A DNA stretch of 64,000 nucleotides from Saprospiraceae bacterium (GTDB lineage: Bacteria; Bacteroidota; Bacteroidia; Chitinophagales; Saprospiraceae). This document shows positions 36,418-46,005 of the stretch, piece after piece. The position numbers and the translations under genes were made by a program. The stretch's first letter is position 1; each line of letters opens with the position of its first letter. The notes below the pieces were generated by a model, which saw nothing but the letters and a program-made list of their open reading frames with translations, did not search any database and was not told where the DNA came from. Location: the NCBI GenBank assembly GCA_016715465.1, contig JADKAA010000029.1, positions 992,001 to 1,056,000 on the forward strand. The letters run 5' to 3'.

Positions 36418-37293
36418 TTAATCCTTTTTTCTGCCGAAAATGTCTTTTTTCACCGCTTCTTCCTTCTTGGGCTGAAAGAATATGTCTTCAGGGTCGGTAG
36501 TTTGGTGGGCCAGTTGTTCGATGCGTTTCCAATACTTGCCGTCCCATTGGTAGCCGGTATAGGTACCATCCGGTACCCGGGCAATGGCACCGTTTGCCGC
36601 AATGCCAAGCCTGGCCACCACAAAATCGTGCACGATCATGCCCATTTCTTCATTATAATTGAAGTTTACATTGGCCAGGGCAGAATACGGCAGGCCCAGC
36701 CTGGTTTTGACATCCGGTCTCTTCCCTTCAGCCATCAGAAACAACTCGGCCCCGAAAACAGGTTTGCCCTTTTCATCAAAGCTGAGCACATCCAATAGTT
36801 TTACATGCTCATTGGCATCCTTGCCATCATAACCGAACAACAGGTAAGCCTTTCCTTTCGGGGTGTCTGTCTCCTTCATATGGTAATACAAAGCCCCCAT
36901 CCAATTTTCAGGCCCCAGAACCGCATATTCCATGTCCGGGTCATAAGGTGTATTGTCTTTAAGCTCATAGATGGTTCCATTCTTTTTTTGAATGACTCCG
37001 AACTGACTGAACTTTCTTTTATCGTCTTCCAGTTGCCAGGTGATTATCCTGAATCGTTTTTCTGCGTCCGACTTTATAGATACCCATTTTAAATCGGCAA
37101 ACGAATTCTCAAAACTGCCGGGCTGCCTGAGTTCTGCCAGAAATGACTTATAAAAATGCCCGGCGGCTTCTACCCTATGCTTACCTTCCATGGCATTGGC
37201 CATAACGTCATTATAGAATACAAGGGAATGTTGGCCAGCTAGCCCTCCGCTAAACAAAAAACAAAAACCACTTATCAGCAAATATCTAACCAT
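36418..37293 (-). CDS. Secreted protein of unknown function
   Basis: 291 residues with a signal peptide (MVRYLLISGFCFLFSGGLAG). The mature part is mixed alpha/beta. Regions include WVSIKSDAEKRFRIITWQLED, GPENWMGALYYHM, KAYLLFGYDG and YNEEMGMIVHDFVVARLG, followed by a charged tail (KKEEAVKKDIFGRKKD). I do not recognise a domain. Such a fold could be a periplasmic or surface protein. The gene is divergent from the LytTR operon, and a strong palindrome lies between the two. It is not part of the dcw cluster, since 515 bases and a hairpin intervene. Confidence 0.7.
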   Translation of the reverse strand: MVRYLLISGFCFLFSGGLAGQHSLVFYNDVMANAMEGKHRVEAAGHFYKSFLAELRQPGSFENSFADLKWVSIKSDAEKRFRIITWQLEDDKRKFSQFGVIQKKNGTIYELKDNTPYDPDMEYAVLGPENWMGALYYHMKETDTPKGKAYLLFGYDGKDANEHVKLLDVLSFDEKGKPVFGAELFLMAEGKRPDVKTRLGLPYSALANVNFNYNEEMGMIVHDFVVARLGIAANGAIARVPDGTYTGYQWDGKYWKRIEQLAHQTTDPEDIFFQPKKEEAVKKDIFGRKKD

Positions 37294-37670
37294 ATCAAAA
37301 TCTGAATGTTACGTAATTCTATCAACTGCAAAAGTAGCCTGTTTATTACAGATGCCACCAAATTTAACTAATTCTTAGGAGGGAAGAAGTAAAAGCCAAT
37401 TATGTGCTACCCTTTTACTTAACCAGATAGTTTAATTTATCGCACTTCGGAATAATCAGGTTTTGGAACCGGTTCCAACCTGAATGCGGACCTTCACCTT
37501 GTCCACTATACATAACATGGAAAAGTCTACCTCTGTAATTTTAAAATTGGCCTGTTTCAGCCAGGCAGAACCACCTCTTCATAGGTATTCTGTATTCATG
37601 TCAAAGTATAATTGAAGGTGTCATCCTATAACTAAAGTTATATTGCACGGGCTGAATTTGGCACCTATTT
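37294..37670. other. Divergent regulatory region between the secreted-protein gene and the LytTR operon
   Basis: 377 bases without a gene. It contains the 26-nt palindrome at 37457-37482 and the upstream part of the LytTR promoter (TTG at 37643). A fragment resembling the GA-flanked palindromic element lies near 37551-37568. Confidence 0.55.
37457..37482. promoter_or_regulatory. Near-perfect 26-nt palindrome in a divergent promoter region
   Basis: The core TTGGAACC/GGTTCCAA (37463-37478) is a perfect 16-bp palindrome. CAGG and CCTG flank it on either side, with a 2-base asymmetry. It has no T-run, so an operator is more likely than a terminator. Confidence 0.5.
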
Positions 37671-37673
37671 TTG
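37643..37673 (+). promoter_or_regulatory. Promoter of the LytTR gene
   Basis: A TTG at 37643-37645 and TATTTTTG at 37666-37673 are separated by 20 bases, matching the Bacteroidota consensus. The box covers an in-frame TTG codon at 37671, so translation should start downstream. Confidence 0.6.
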
Positions 37674-37688
37674 TCAAAAATAAATGAG

Positions 37689-38096
37689 GTGAACCAACCA
37701 GCTGCCCATATTAAAGTTATTACCCACTCCGGCTGCGAAATCATTCAAAGTTCGCGGGTCAACTTTATCGAGGCGCATTCCAATTATTCAACCCTTCATT
37801 TGTCGGACAAAAGAATTTTAACTTCTAAGACCCTTAAATACTGGTTTGTCAGGCTTGATCACTCCATGATCCGGTGCCACCGCACCTACTGTGTGCACAA
37901 AGATTCCATCGTGGCCTTTAACCGGGCAAAATCCCTGCTGGTACTTTCGAATGGCACCAGGATTCCTGTATCCAGAAATTGCAGAAAAAAAATCCATTCC
38001 ATGCTGCAATCAGGTCATCATCCTAAGGGAGAGGTTGTACACCCCATGACTAAAAATAATATTAACCCAATTCACCGAAATCCGGAAAATCCATAA
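37689..38096 (+). CDS. LytTR-domain DNA-binding regulator without receiver domain
   Basis: About 135 residues, essentially one LytTR domain. The strand-rich core reads IKVITHSGCEIIQSSRVNFIEAH, SNYSTLHLSDKRILTSKTLKYW, FVRLDHSMIRCHRTYCVHKDSI, and GTRIPVSRNCRKKI. No phosphoacceptor domain or membrane span is present, so it may act as a constitutive or ligand-free regulator. I choose GTG 37689 as start because the in-frame TTG at 37671 lies within the -7 promoter box; no in-frame ATG exists before the domain. The gene is 30 bases upstream of the beta-helix genes and is probably co-transcribed with them. Confidence 0.82.
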   Translation: MNQPAAHIKVITHSGCEIIQSSRVNFIEAHSNYSTLHLSDKRILTSKTLKYWFVRLDHSMIRCHRTYCVHKDSIVAFNRAKSLLVLSNGTRIPVSRNCRKKIHSMLQSGHHPKGEVVHPMTKNNINPIHRNPENP

Positions 38097-38126
38097 ACAC
38101 AAACATTACATCATTCAATTAAAAGC

Positions 38127-39218
38127 ATGTTAACGATGAAAACTTTTTTAAAATTATTTTCTACCCTGACGGTCTTATGTATCCTTACTTATTCGGCATT
38201 TGCCAAGGTTTGGACCGTGAGTAGTGATGCCGCCAGACCTGCCCAATTTACAACGATCGCCGCTGCAGTATCTGCAGCATCTCCAGGCGACACTTTGAGA
38301 GTTGCAGGAGCTGTTTCATACTATAACATGCCTGATCTTTTCTTCCCTTTGGTATTTATTGGTGAGGGTGCAAATAATCCAAATGGATCAAATTCTGGTA
38401 TAATTACAGTTAGCTTAAAGCGCTTAAATTCCTCCTTGGGATCCAGTGGTTCTAAATTTTACGGTTTTAATATTTCAAATTTAAACTTCAGCCCAGAATT
38501 TTCAGGTTCTTCCGAAAATCAAAGAGTACTTGAGAATTTTATCTTTGAGCGTTGCAATATTTCATCCTCTACCGCATTCATTAACAATCAAGACGGATCT
38601 AAGAATACGATAAAAAATATACTTTACAGGAATTGTGTATTCTCCAGCAACCTTACCATCAGCGGGGCAAGCGGTTTTCTTATGGGTATAACTGCCACTA
38701 ATTGCATTTTTGATGCAGGTGCTAATGTTAATAGTGGTGTGATTTTAAATGGTAGTTTGATCATTCGGAATTGTCTATTCTTAAATTCGGCCAACCAAAG
38801 ATTTAATGTCAATGGGGCCATAATTGAAAACTGTATTTTCTACAAAGCCGAACCCACCGGTGCAACCAATAGCGTATTCAACAACAACTTAACTTATCTG
38901 TGTAACGCCCCTACTCTGCCATACGGCAGTAATGCAGGCAGCGGCAACCTGATTGGCGTGAATCCAATGTTCAATAGCTATCCCCCTTTGGGTGCTAACT
39001 TTGCCTGGACACATAACTATGGTTTGCAATCGGGATCTCCCGCTATTGGCACTGGATCCAACGGCTCCAACATCGGTCTTACCGGTGGGAATGCCCCCGT
39101 CAATAATATCCCGGGCAACAGCCGCATACCAGTAGTGACCGCACTTACCCTTCCTACTTCATCAGTCCCCGTAGGCGGTACCCTTGAAGTGAACATTCAG
39201 GCCATCAGCAGAAATTAA
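38127..39218 (+). CDS. Secreted beta-helix protein, tandem paralogue 1
   Basis: 363 residues with a signal peptide; the start is ATG 38127 or, equally plausible, ATG 38136 (MKTFLKLF...). After VWTVSSDAARPAQFTTIAAAV the sequence forms repeated short N- and I-rich rungs (NFIFERCNISS, NILYRNCVFSS, GITATNCIFDAG, SLIIRNCLFLNS, AIIENCIFYKAEP) typical of a right-handed parallel beta-helix. The C-terminal 30 residues (PVVTALTLPTSSVPVGGTLE...) match those of the next protein. Likely an extracellular or surface protein; no catalytic residues can be assigned. It is between the LytTR gene and its paralogue (22-base gap). Confidence 0.8.
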   Translation: MLTMKTFLKLFSTLTVLCILTYSAFAKVWTVSSDAARPAQFTTIAAAVSAASPGDTLRVAGAVSYYNMPDLFFPLVFIGEGANNPNGSNSGIITVSLKRLNSSLGSSGSKFYGFNISNLNFSPEFSGSSENQRVLENFIFERCNISSSTAFINNQDGSKNTIKNILYRNCVFSSNLTISGASGFLMGITATNCIFDAGANVNSGVILNGSLIIRNCLFLNSANQRFNVNGAIIENCIFYKAEPTGATNSVFNNNLTYLCNAPTLPYGSNAGSGNLIGVNPMFNSYPPLGANFAWTHNYGLQSGSPAIGTGSNGSNIGLTGGNAPVNNIPGNSRIPVVTALTLPTSSVPVGGTLEVNIQAISRN

Positions 39219-39240
39219 ATATGATAAAATATTAATCAAA

Positions 39241-40302
39241 ATGAATAAACTCATTACCTATTTACTGCTTACTTTGACTGCCGAATCTTTGTATGGCACT
39301 CAAATCACTGTTTCCAACAATCCACTCAGGCCGGCTCAATACACCTCCCTAGTTGATGCTGTTGCAGCAGCATCTAATAACGACACCCTGTTGATTGCAG
39401 GTTCATCTACCGCATATTCTGGAACCATAAACCTGACAAAATCCTTAACTATGATAGGTGAGGGTATCAATAATCCGGATGGATTAAGCACTACAATTGG
39501 CAGTGATATCTGGCTAAAAAATGAAAGTGTTTCACAGGGGGCAAGTGGAACAAAATTAATCGGGATATATTTTCCAGGAAGTCTCTATATTAACGGTGAT
39601 TTTCCGGGTGCCACAGCGCCCCAAAGAATTCTGGCAAACATCACGATCGATCGCTGCAGATTAAGTACTGTTTATCCATATGCTGGCATCTATAATAATT
39701 TTTTAATTAAAAATTCTCTTTGGATTAACGGCAATATTTTCGAACAGGGTGCTGTAACGGGTTCTGGGTTTAAAATAGAAAATTGCATTTTTAGCAATTC
39801 TTATATACAAGGAGGTGTGACCATTTACAATTTCAAGAATTGTATCTTTATGGATCGCACCAGCAATTCATTTATAACAGGAGTTTCTGCTATTAAAGTT
39901 GAAGACTGCATCTTTTACAAAGCCGAACCCACCGGGGCCGCCAATTCCATTTTCAACAACAACATCACTTACCTCTGCAACAACAACACCCTGCCACCCA
40001 CCACCGGAACAGGCAATACGGGAACAGGCAACCTGGCAAATACAAATCCCCTTTTCATCAACTACCCTGCCCTCGGTGCTGCCTTCAGCTGGACCCACAA
40101 CTACGGCTTACAGGCGGGATCTCCGGCACTGGGTGCCGGTACATCAGGCACAAACATCGGACTTACAGGCGGCTCCTATCCCCTCAATCAGTTAAAAGGG
40201 TACTCGCAACTTCCGGTGGTCACTTCGCTTTCCCTACCCAACAGTTCCGTGCCGGTCAATGGCACCATCCAGGGCAACATCAAAGCCAAGGCAAGAAATT
40301 AA
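39241..40302 (+). CDS. Secreted beta-helix protein, tandem paralogue 2
   Basis: 353 residues, clearly duplicated from or with the preceding gene. It shares RPAQYTSLVDAVAAAS near the start, GEGINNPDG, the rung DCIFYKAEPTGAANSIFNNN, WTHNYGLQAGSPALG, GTNIGLTGG, and the tail PVVTSLSLPNSSVPVNGTI. A signal peptide ends near LYG. The central rungs have diverged more than the ends. Likely exported and beta-helical; no enzyme signature is visible. The giant repeat protein gene follows immediately. Confidence 0.8.
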   Translation: MNKLITYLLLTLTAESLYGTQITVSNNPLRPAQYTSLVDAVAAASNNDTLLIAGSSTAYSGTINLTKSLTMIGEGINNPDGLSTTIGSDIWLKNESVSQGASGTKLIGIYFPGSLYINGDFPGATAPQRILANITIDRCRLSTVYPYAGIYNNFLIKNSLWINGNIFEQGAVTGSGFKIENCIFSNSYIQGGVTIYNFKNCIFMDRTSNSFITGVSAIKVEDCIFYKAEPTGAANSIFNNNITYLCNNNTLPPTTGTGNTGTGNLANTNPLFINYPALGAAFSWTHNYGLQAGSPALGAGTSGTNIGLTGGSYPLNQLKGYSQLPVVTSLSLPNSSVPVNGTIQGNIKAKARN

Positions 40303-40326
40303 TTGGAGAAAAGAAAGCGCGATACC

Positions 40327-43300
40327 ATGGTCAATTTCATCACATACCGCCTGCTTCCGGTTTTTATCTTTCTGGCCTGGCTGCAGTATGGCCATGGTCA
40401 AAAACAGATCACCGCGGCTGAATATTTCATCGACGCAGATCCCGGCGTTGGTTTGGGCTCCGCTCTGAGCATTATGCCTGGTGACAGCATAGATGAAGAT
40501 TTCATCATTCCCGTTACCGGCTACCCGGCTGGCTTTCACCTGCTGGCCTTCCGGACAAAAGATTCGGATGGATACTGGAATGTAGCCAGCGCCCGTTTGT
40601 TTTACATAAACCCAAACAGCATACCCTTTCCGCCACTGGATACCGTGCAAAACTACCTGGTGGAAGCAGAGTATTTTTTCAATACGGATCCCGGGGAGGG
40701 AAATGGTGAACAGACCTGGCTTCCCATTGGTTCCAACATCAACATTGCCCGCACCTTTAACATCAATGTCCTGCCTCAGGGCGCGCATAAAGTATGTTTC
40801 AGGGTGAAACAATTCAACGGGGAATGGAGCTCCGTGCGGTCCATAGATTTTACCATCACAACACCTTCATGCAACCTGGCGCAGGCCGCATTTACTTCCA
40901 ATACAGTAAATGCCGGCTCTGCCACCAGTCTTACCAATACGAGCACCAACCTCGAAAACAATGCCACCTATGAATGGGATATAATGGCAAATGGCAGTGT
41001 AGAATATACCAACCAAAACGCCATGCACACCTTCAGCGCACCGGGTACCTACGATGTCAAACTCAAGGTCATCAACGGCAGTCCGGCATGCACTACCTCC
41101 GTCATCAAGCCGGTGATCGCAGGTCCTGTACTTTCGAAAAATATCACGTATACGGGTTCCACGTCCATTTGCAGTGGTGATTCCATCAACCTCACAGCCC
41201 CGGCTGGCAGCAACTGGGTATGGAATGACGGGGTAACGGGTCAAAACCGCAAGGCATGGACCACCGGCATCTACCAGGTGAGATACCTCGATGCCAATGC
41301 ACAACTAGCCCTTTCCAATCCTCTTTCCGTCATCGTCAATCCTTCATTGATCATTGAAAAAGACTCGGCAAACGACGTCAATGGTCTTGGCGTGGGCATG
41401 GCCAGGATAATGGCTGCAGGTGGCAGCAGTTATGTATATGACTATAACTGGTCAAATGGCGATAGCCTGCCGTTTATTTTTGACTTGAATGCAGGCTCCT
41501 ATACGTGCACCGTGACCGATGGTTCTTGTCCGGAAATTATAAATTTCCAGCTGAGCAACCTGATTTTGGGTAATACGGGTATAGTTGCTGCCGAATATTT
41601 CATCGGCCAGACAGACCCAGGTCCCGGCAATGGCATTTCATTTCTGAATGGCATCAGGGGTGACAGCCTCGACAATTATTTTGGCATCGACACCTCTTTG
41701 CTGGATAATGGCATCAATAAAGTACACTTCAGGGTCAAACACGCATCGGGGTTTTGGTCGTGTATAAATTATCTTTACATCTATCTTGACAATATACCCT
41801 TGCCCCAGCAAGCCGGCAACCTCAACAAGCTGGAATATTACTTTGATGCAGATCCCGGCATTAACCATGGAAATGGCAGCTATATTAATCCAAGCCAAAA
41901 CAGCTTCAATGACGACCATCTCGTTAATTTTTCGGGCTTAGGACCCGGCCTTCATCGACTTACTGTCAGGTTCAGAAATGAAGCGATGAACTGGGGCATC
42001 GAAAAGTCGGTGGCGGTGATCATTGACATCCCTATTGCCGCACCTGACACCACCCAATGGCCGCTGATCTGCGCGGAATACTTTTTTGATACAGATCCGG
42101 GAGAAGGCAAAGGCTTGCCATGGAATTTCAATGTGAACAATGCCATCAATTTAAAACGCATTGCACAAGCAGCAAACCTGTCGCTTGGAAGTCACAAACT
42201 GGCCATCAGGGTTAAAAACCTGCAGGGAGACTGGAGCTTACCCAAGGCCATCAATTTTGATGTGGTGGCGCCTCCGTGTACTTTACCCGTCGCAAACTTT
42301 ACGCACAATCTGGTCAACGCCAACCAGGCCATGACCCTCACCAATACCAGTCAAAACGCAGGTATGGGCGCGTCTTATGCCTGGGACATACTGGCCGATG
42401 GCACTACAGAATATACGACGCTGGATGCGCAGCATACCTTTACTACACCTGGCATCTACGACATAGCCCTTAAGGTGTCTCTGGCACCAAATTGTCAGTC
42501 CACCATCATCAAACGGGTTGAGGTCGGTCCGTACCTTGCAGACACCATTCAATATGCGGGTGCTGCTGTGTTATGCGAAGGGGATAGCCTGGCATTGTTT
42601 GCACCTGCAGGCAGCAACTACTTGTGGAGCACTGGACAGCGGACACCATCCATTTTTGCGGCAACTACAGGACTTTACCGCGTGGCTTATACCGACAACA
42701 ACGGCACACGGAAATTGAGCAATGAACTCAGCATCCAGGTCTTCCCTGCACTTACAACCGCAGTGACCATCAGCCCGGCCAATACAGGCATGCAAAATGG
42801 ATCTGCTTATATCAGCGCAACCGGTGGAAGTAACTATATACACAACTATTTGTGGTCAGGTGGACAGTCGACGCCGGCCATCGTAAATGTAGCTGCAGGA
42901 TCGTATATCGTGACCATCTCCGACCCCCATTGCCCTGCCATACTCAACATCAACATCGGTTCCATACCGATCCATGCTGAAGGTCTGTTGGCGGCTGAAT
43001 TTTTTACCGGCTCAGACCCGGGACCCGGCAATGGAACCAACGTAAACATCACCAGGGACGATGAGATAGACAGTTATTTTTCATTAAACCTCAATGGCTA
43101 CCCAATCGGTGTGCATTACCTTTATTTCAGGGTAAAAAGTGCGCTGGGTTTTTGGAGCATTGCACAGCCCTTAATTGTCGTCATCACAGACCCGGGTACG
43201 GTACCTTCTGAAAAACCACTGATTGTGGCCGCCCAATATTTCTTTGATGAAGATCCGGGTGTTGAAAATTCACTTTTTTTCAGTGGTGTAGTCCAGGACA

Positions 43301-45822
43301 GTACACTGAACGATTCTCTGTTGGCAGACTTCAGCCAGTTGACCACCGGCTTGCACAAAATGTATGTGCGGGTAAAAGACGACGAAGGCAAGTGGAGTCC
43401 ATCCTTCCCCATCAGCATTTTAATCGATGCCCAGCTACCTGCGCCGGATACCAATGACTACCCTTTGGTAAAAGCAGAATTTTTTATGGGGCAGGATCCC
43501 GGTGAAGGCAAAGGCACAAGTTTTCCCCTATCCGGCAAAATGAATATAAATGAGTTGATCGCGACATCGCTGGATACCCTGGCGCCGGGTAACTATACCG
43601 CATACCTCAGGGTCATGAACCTGCAAAGGGAATGGAGTATCGTAAAACCGTTTTCTTTTTCAGTATTTCAAACATCGGCATGTCAGCAGCCCCAGGCGGA
43701 TTTCAGCTATATGCCAGCCGCTGCCGGAATGTCCATGAGCCTTCAGAATGAAAGTGCGAATGCCGATCCGGGAGCGCTTTATCAATGGGACATTGACCTT
43801 GACGACACCACAGACTACAGTACTGAAAACATTAGCCATACGTTTAACACCCCCGGCATTTACCGCGTAAGGCTAAAGGTATTAAACAACTTTATCTGTT
43901 ACAGCTCCGTGATCAAAGAGGTAGTGGTTGGACCCTATCACCGGGACACCCTTTTATTAAGCGGGCCTGCCACCCAATGCGGTGGTGACAGCCTGATCAT
44001 CTATGCTCCTCCCGGCAGCAATCACCTGTGGAATAACGGAGCTACCGGAGACAGTCTTATTGTGACTTCAGGTGGTATTTTCCAGGTGTTTTACACCGAT
44101 TTAAATGGAAACAACAGACTTTCCAATGAAGTGTCCATTACCTTTAATCCTGCCATCAATGTGTATGCGGAAGTAAGTCCGGCCAACATGGGTATGTCCA
44201 ATGGCAGTGCCAACATTTTTGTGAACGGAGGCAACACGTATTTTTATGACTACGCCTGGTCCAACGGAGCAATGGTCAGTATGCAGGACTCGCTCACAGC
44301 CGGCACGTATATGGTCACTGTTTCTGATGAGGCCTGTGAAGAGGTCTTGTCGATCCAGGTAGGCAGCATCTCGCCTCCGGGGGAGGTAATCACCCGTGCT
44401 GAATATTTTATTGGTTTTACAGATCCGGGCCCGGGGCAGGGAGAACCTGTCCAGGTTACCTATGCCAATGAGATAAATGCCTTTTTCAGTTTCCGGTTGG
44501 ACAGCCTCGATCCCGGCTTATATACGATGTTTTTCAGGACTAAAAAATCAAACGGATTCTGGAGTTCCGTGCAGCCACTCCAGGTAGTCATCAGCGATAC
44601 CACCACCCTGCAGCCGCAGCCAAAACCGAACCTGATTTCCATCGAATACTTCTTCGGGACTACAGATCCGGGAGAGGATCTTGGTTTACCATGGACAAGC
44701 ATCACGGTAGATACCACTCTTTCCGACACCATACCCATATCAGTAGCCAGTCTAAGTTCTGGCCAGAATAAAGTTTACCTCCGGGTCAAAAACAGCGAAG
44801 GGCAGTACAGCATTGTCAAGGGAGGAACCTTCCAGATATGCAACCAACCAGCCACGCCAGCCATCATTCCGGATAGCACCATTTGTGAAGACACGGAAAT
44901 CGTATTGACCTCCATGTCTTCCACACCCGGGGTTACCTATTTATGGCAAGGTCCTAACAACTTTACTTCCACCATTCAAAATCCCCTGCTTGAGAACGTA
45001 GGTGCAGACAATGAAGGCCTATATAAAGTATTTGCGGTGTTGAATGGCAATTGTTTCAGCCCCTCCAATGAAATGCAGCTGGATGTCAACCTGCTTCCGG
45101 GCAATGCAGGCACCATCCTCAGTACCATCACTGAGTGTACAGCATCTACCGTATTTTTTGTACCACTCATCAATAATGCCGTCAATTACCAATGGACCTT
45201 TCCGAATGGCGTAAATTATCTGGCCGGTAATAATACCAACAATATTGCCGTATCGTTCAATGGTTTTGCCGGTGCGTTTGACCTCCGGGTGAGGGCGACG
45301 AATGCCTGCGGCATCGGCGAATATTCAACCGCTTTGCCGGTAAATACCTGTTTCTGCGATGACGTAATTGCCCTGGGTGATGTGGGACTTGGATCCATCA
45401 GAAATGCCATTGGCTGCGCCGATCCCACAGATACCATTTATATCGATCCCAGTTTTCTTGGGCAGGAGTTTGAAGTAAGTTACGATCGACTTTTAATTAA
45501 CAAAAACATTACCATTCAGCCACCGTCTGGCAGTAATATCAGATCTGTCCATTCAGGTAACCGCCAAAACGATGTCGTTGTTTTTACCAACCAGACAGGC
45601 GGGGCCGTTTTTGAAGTTGGCGCAGGAAATACGTTGGTATTAAATATGGTTGACATTTACATTGGAAACCAGATCGGCGCACTTGGCATAATAAACCATG
45701 GCACTGTGGATATGACAGACACCAGACTCATCAAAACCGCGGGCAGTAATACCAGCCATATTCAAAACCAGACAGGGGCAAGCCTTATAGTAAATGCGGG
45801 CTGCCAACTGAAAGTAGAATAA
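40327..45822 (+). CDS. Giant secreted protein with ten AEYF..DPG modules, PKD domains and CSLREA-like C-terminus
   Basis: About 1831 residues from ATG 40327, which directly starts a signal peptide (MVNFITYRLLPVFIFLAWL); a TTG at 40303 is in frame but leaves a poor leader. Ten modules of about 80 residues begin [AI]EYF...DPG.G.G and end with a R[VT]K...G.WS strand. Three PKD domains (YEWDIMANG, YAWDILADG, YQWDIDLDD) and three Ig-like/SprB-like segments (SICSGDSINL, VLCEGDSLAL, TQCGGDSLII) are interleaved, giving a super-repeat of about 1.40 kb. The last 150 residues form a CSLREA-like beta-helical domain (GSIRNAIGCADPTDTIYI). No standard type IX sorting tail is seen. Probably a surface filament or adhesin. 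Confidence 0.85.
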   Translation: MVNFITYRLLPVFIFLAWLQYGHGQKQITAAEYFIDADPGVGLGSALSIMPGDSIDEDFIIPVTGYPAGFHLLAFRTKDSDGYWNVASARLFYINPNSIPFPPLDTVQNYLVEAEYFFNTDPGEGNGEQTWLPIGSNINIARTFNINVLPQGAHKVCFRVKQFNGEWSSVRSIDFTITTPSCNLAQAAFTSNTVNAGSATSLTNTSTNLENNATYEWDIMANGSVEYTNQNAMHTFSAPGTYDVKLKVINGSPACTTSVIKPVIAGPVLSKNITYTGSTSICSGDSINLTAPAGSNWVWNDGVTGQNRKAWTTGIYQVRYLDANAQLALSNPLSVIVNPSLIIEKDSANDVNGLGVGMARIMAAGGSSYVYDYNWSNGDSLPFIFDLNAGSYTCTVTDGSCPEIINFQLSNLILGNTGIVAAEYFIGQTDPGPGNGISFLNGIRGDSLDNYFGIDTSLLDNGINKVHFRVKHASGFWSCINYLYIYLDNIPLPQQAGNLNKLEYYFDADPGINHGNGSYINPSQNSFNDDHLVNFSGLGPGLHRLTVRFRNEAMNWGIEKSVAVIIDIPIAAPDTTQWPLICAEYFFDTDPGEGKGLPWNFNVNNAINLKRIAQAANLSLGSHKLAIRVKNLQGDWSLPKAINFDVVAPPCTLPVANFTHNLVNANQAMTLTNTSQNAGMGASYAWDILADGTTEYTTLDAQHTFTTPGIYDIALKVSLAPNCQSTIIKRVEVGPYLADTIQYAGAAVLCEGDSLALFAPAGSNYLWSTGQRTPSIFAATTGLYRVAYTDNNGTRKLSNELSIQVFPALTTAVTISPANTGMQNGSAYISATGGSNYIHNYLWSGGQSTPAIVNVAAGSYIVTISDPHCPAILNINIGSIPIHAEGLLAAEFFTGSDPGPGNGTNVNITRDDEIDSYFSLNLNGYPIGVHYLYFRVKSALGFWSIAQPLIVVITDPGTVPSEKPLIVAAQYFFDEDPGVENSLFFSGVVQDSTLNDSLLADFSQLTTGLHKMYVRVKDDEGKWSPSFPISILIDAQLPAPDTNDYPLVKAEFFMGQDPGEGKGTSFPLSGKMNINELIATSLDTLAPGNYTAYLRVMNLQREWSIVKPFSFSVFQTSACQQPQADFSYMPAAAGMSMSLQNESANADPGALYQWDIDLDDTTDYSTENISHTFNTPGIYRVRLKVLNNFICYSSVIKEVVVGPYHRDTLLLSGPATQCGGDSLIIYAPPGSNHLWNNGATGDSLIVTSGGIFQVFYTDLNGNNRLSNEVSITFNPAINVYAEVSPANMGMSNGSANIFVNGGNTYFYDYAWSNGAMVSMQDSLTAGTYMVTVSDEACEEVLSIQVGSISPPGEVITRAEYFIGFTDPGPGQGEPVQVTYANEINAFFSFRLDSLDPGLYTMFFRTKKSNGFWSSVQPLQVVISDTTTLQPQPKPNLISIEYFFGTTDPGEDLGLPWTSITVDTTLSDTIPISVASLSSGQNKVYLRVKNSEGQYSIVKGGTFQICNQPATPAIIPDSTICEDTEIVLTSMSSTPGVTYLWQGPNNFTSTIQNPLLENVGADNEGLYKVFAVLNGNCFSPSNEMQLDVNLLPGNAGTILSTITECTASTVFFVPLINNAVNYQWTFPNGVNYLAGNNTNNIAVSFNGFAGAFDLRVRATNACGIGEYSTALPVNTCFCDDVIALGDVGLGSIRNAIGCADPTDTIYIDPSFLGQEFEVSYDRLLINKNITIQPPSGSNIRSVHSGNRQNDVVVFTNQTGGAVFEVGAGNTLVLNMVDIYIGNQIGALGIINHGTVDMTDTRLIKTAGSNTSHIQNQTGASLIVNAGCQLKVE

Positions 45823-46005
45823 GTAGCGGTCTTTAGTAAGAATCTTAATCATACGTTGAATAACATCCGTTTGATAGCCATTGATGTAAAATCTACCTTC
45901 GAATATTGCCCTGTTATAAATCATTTCATACCGGCAATATAATATTGGGCAGATACTACTCAAAAATTATAAAAGATACCAGTAAATAAAATTCAAAACT
46001 AAGCC

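Noticed and set aside
37551..37571. A fifth, shortened copy of the palindromic mini-element (GGCCTG ... CCAGGCAG)
   Set aside because: The central part is missing and there is no GA flank on the left; resemblance to copy 1 is suggestive but too short to call.
40303..40326. TTG start for the giant AEYF protein
   Set aside because: It would put eight charged residues (EKRKRD) before the signal peptide and touches the previous stop; the ATG at 40327 fits better.
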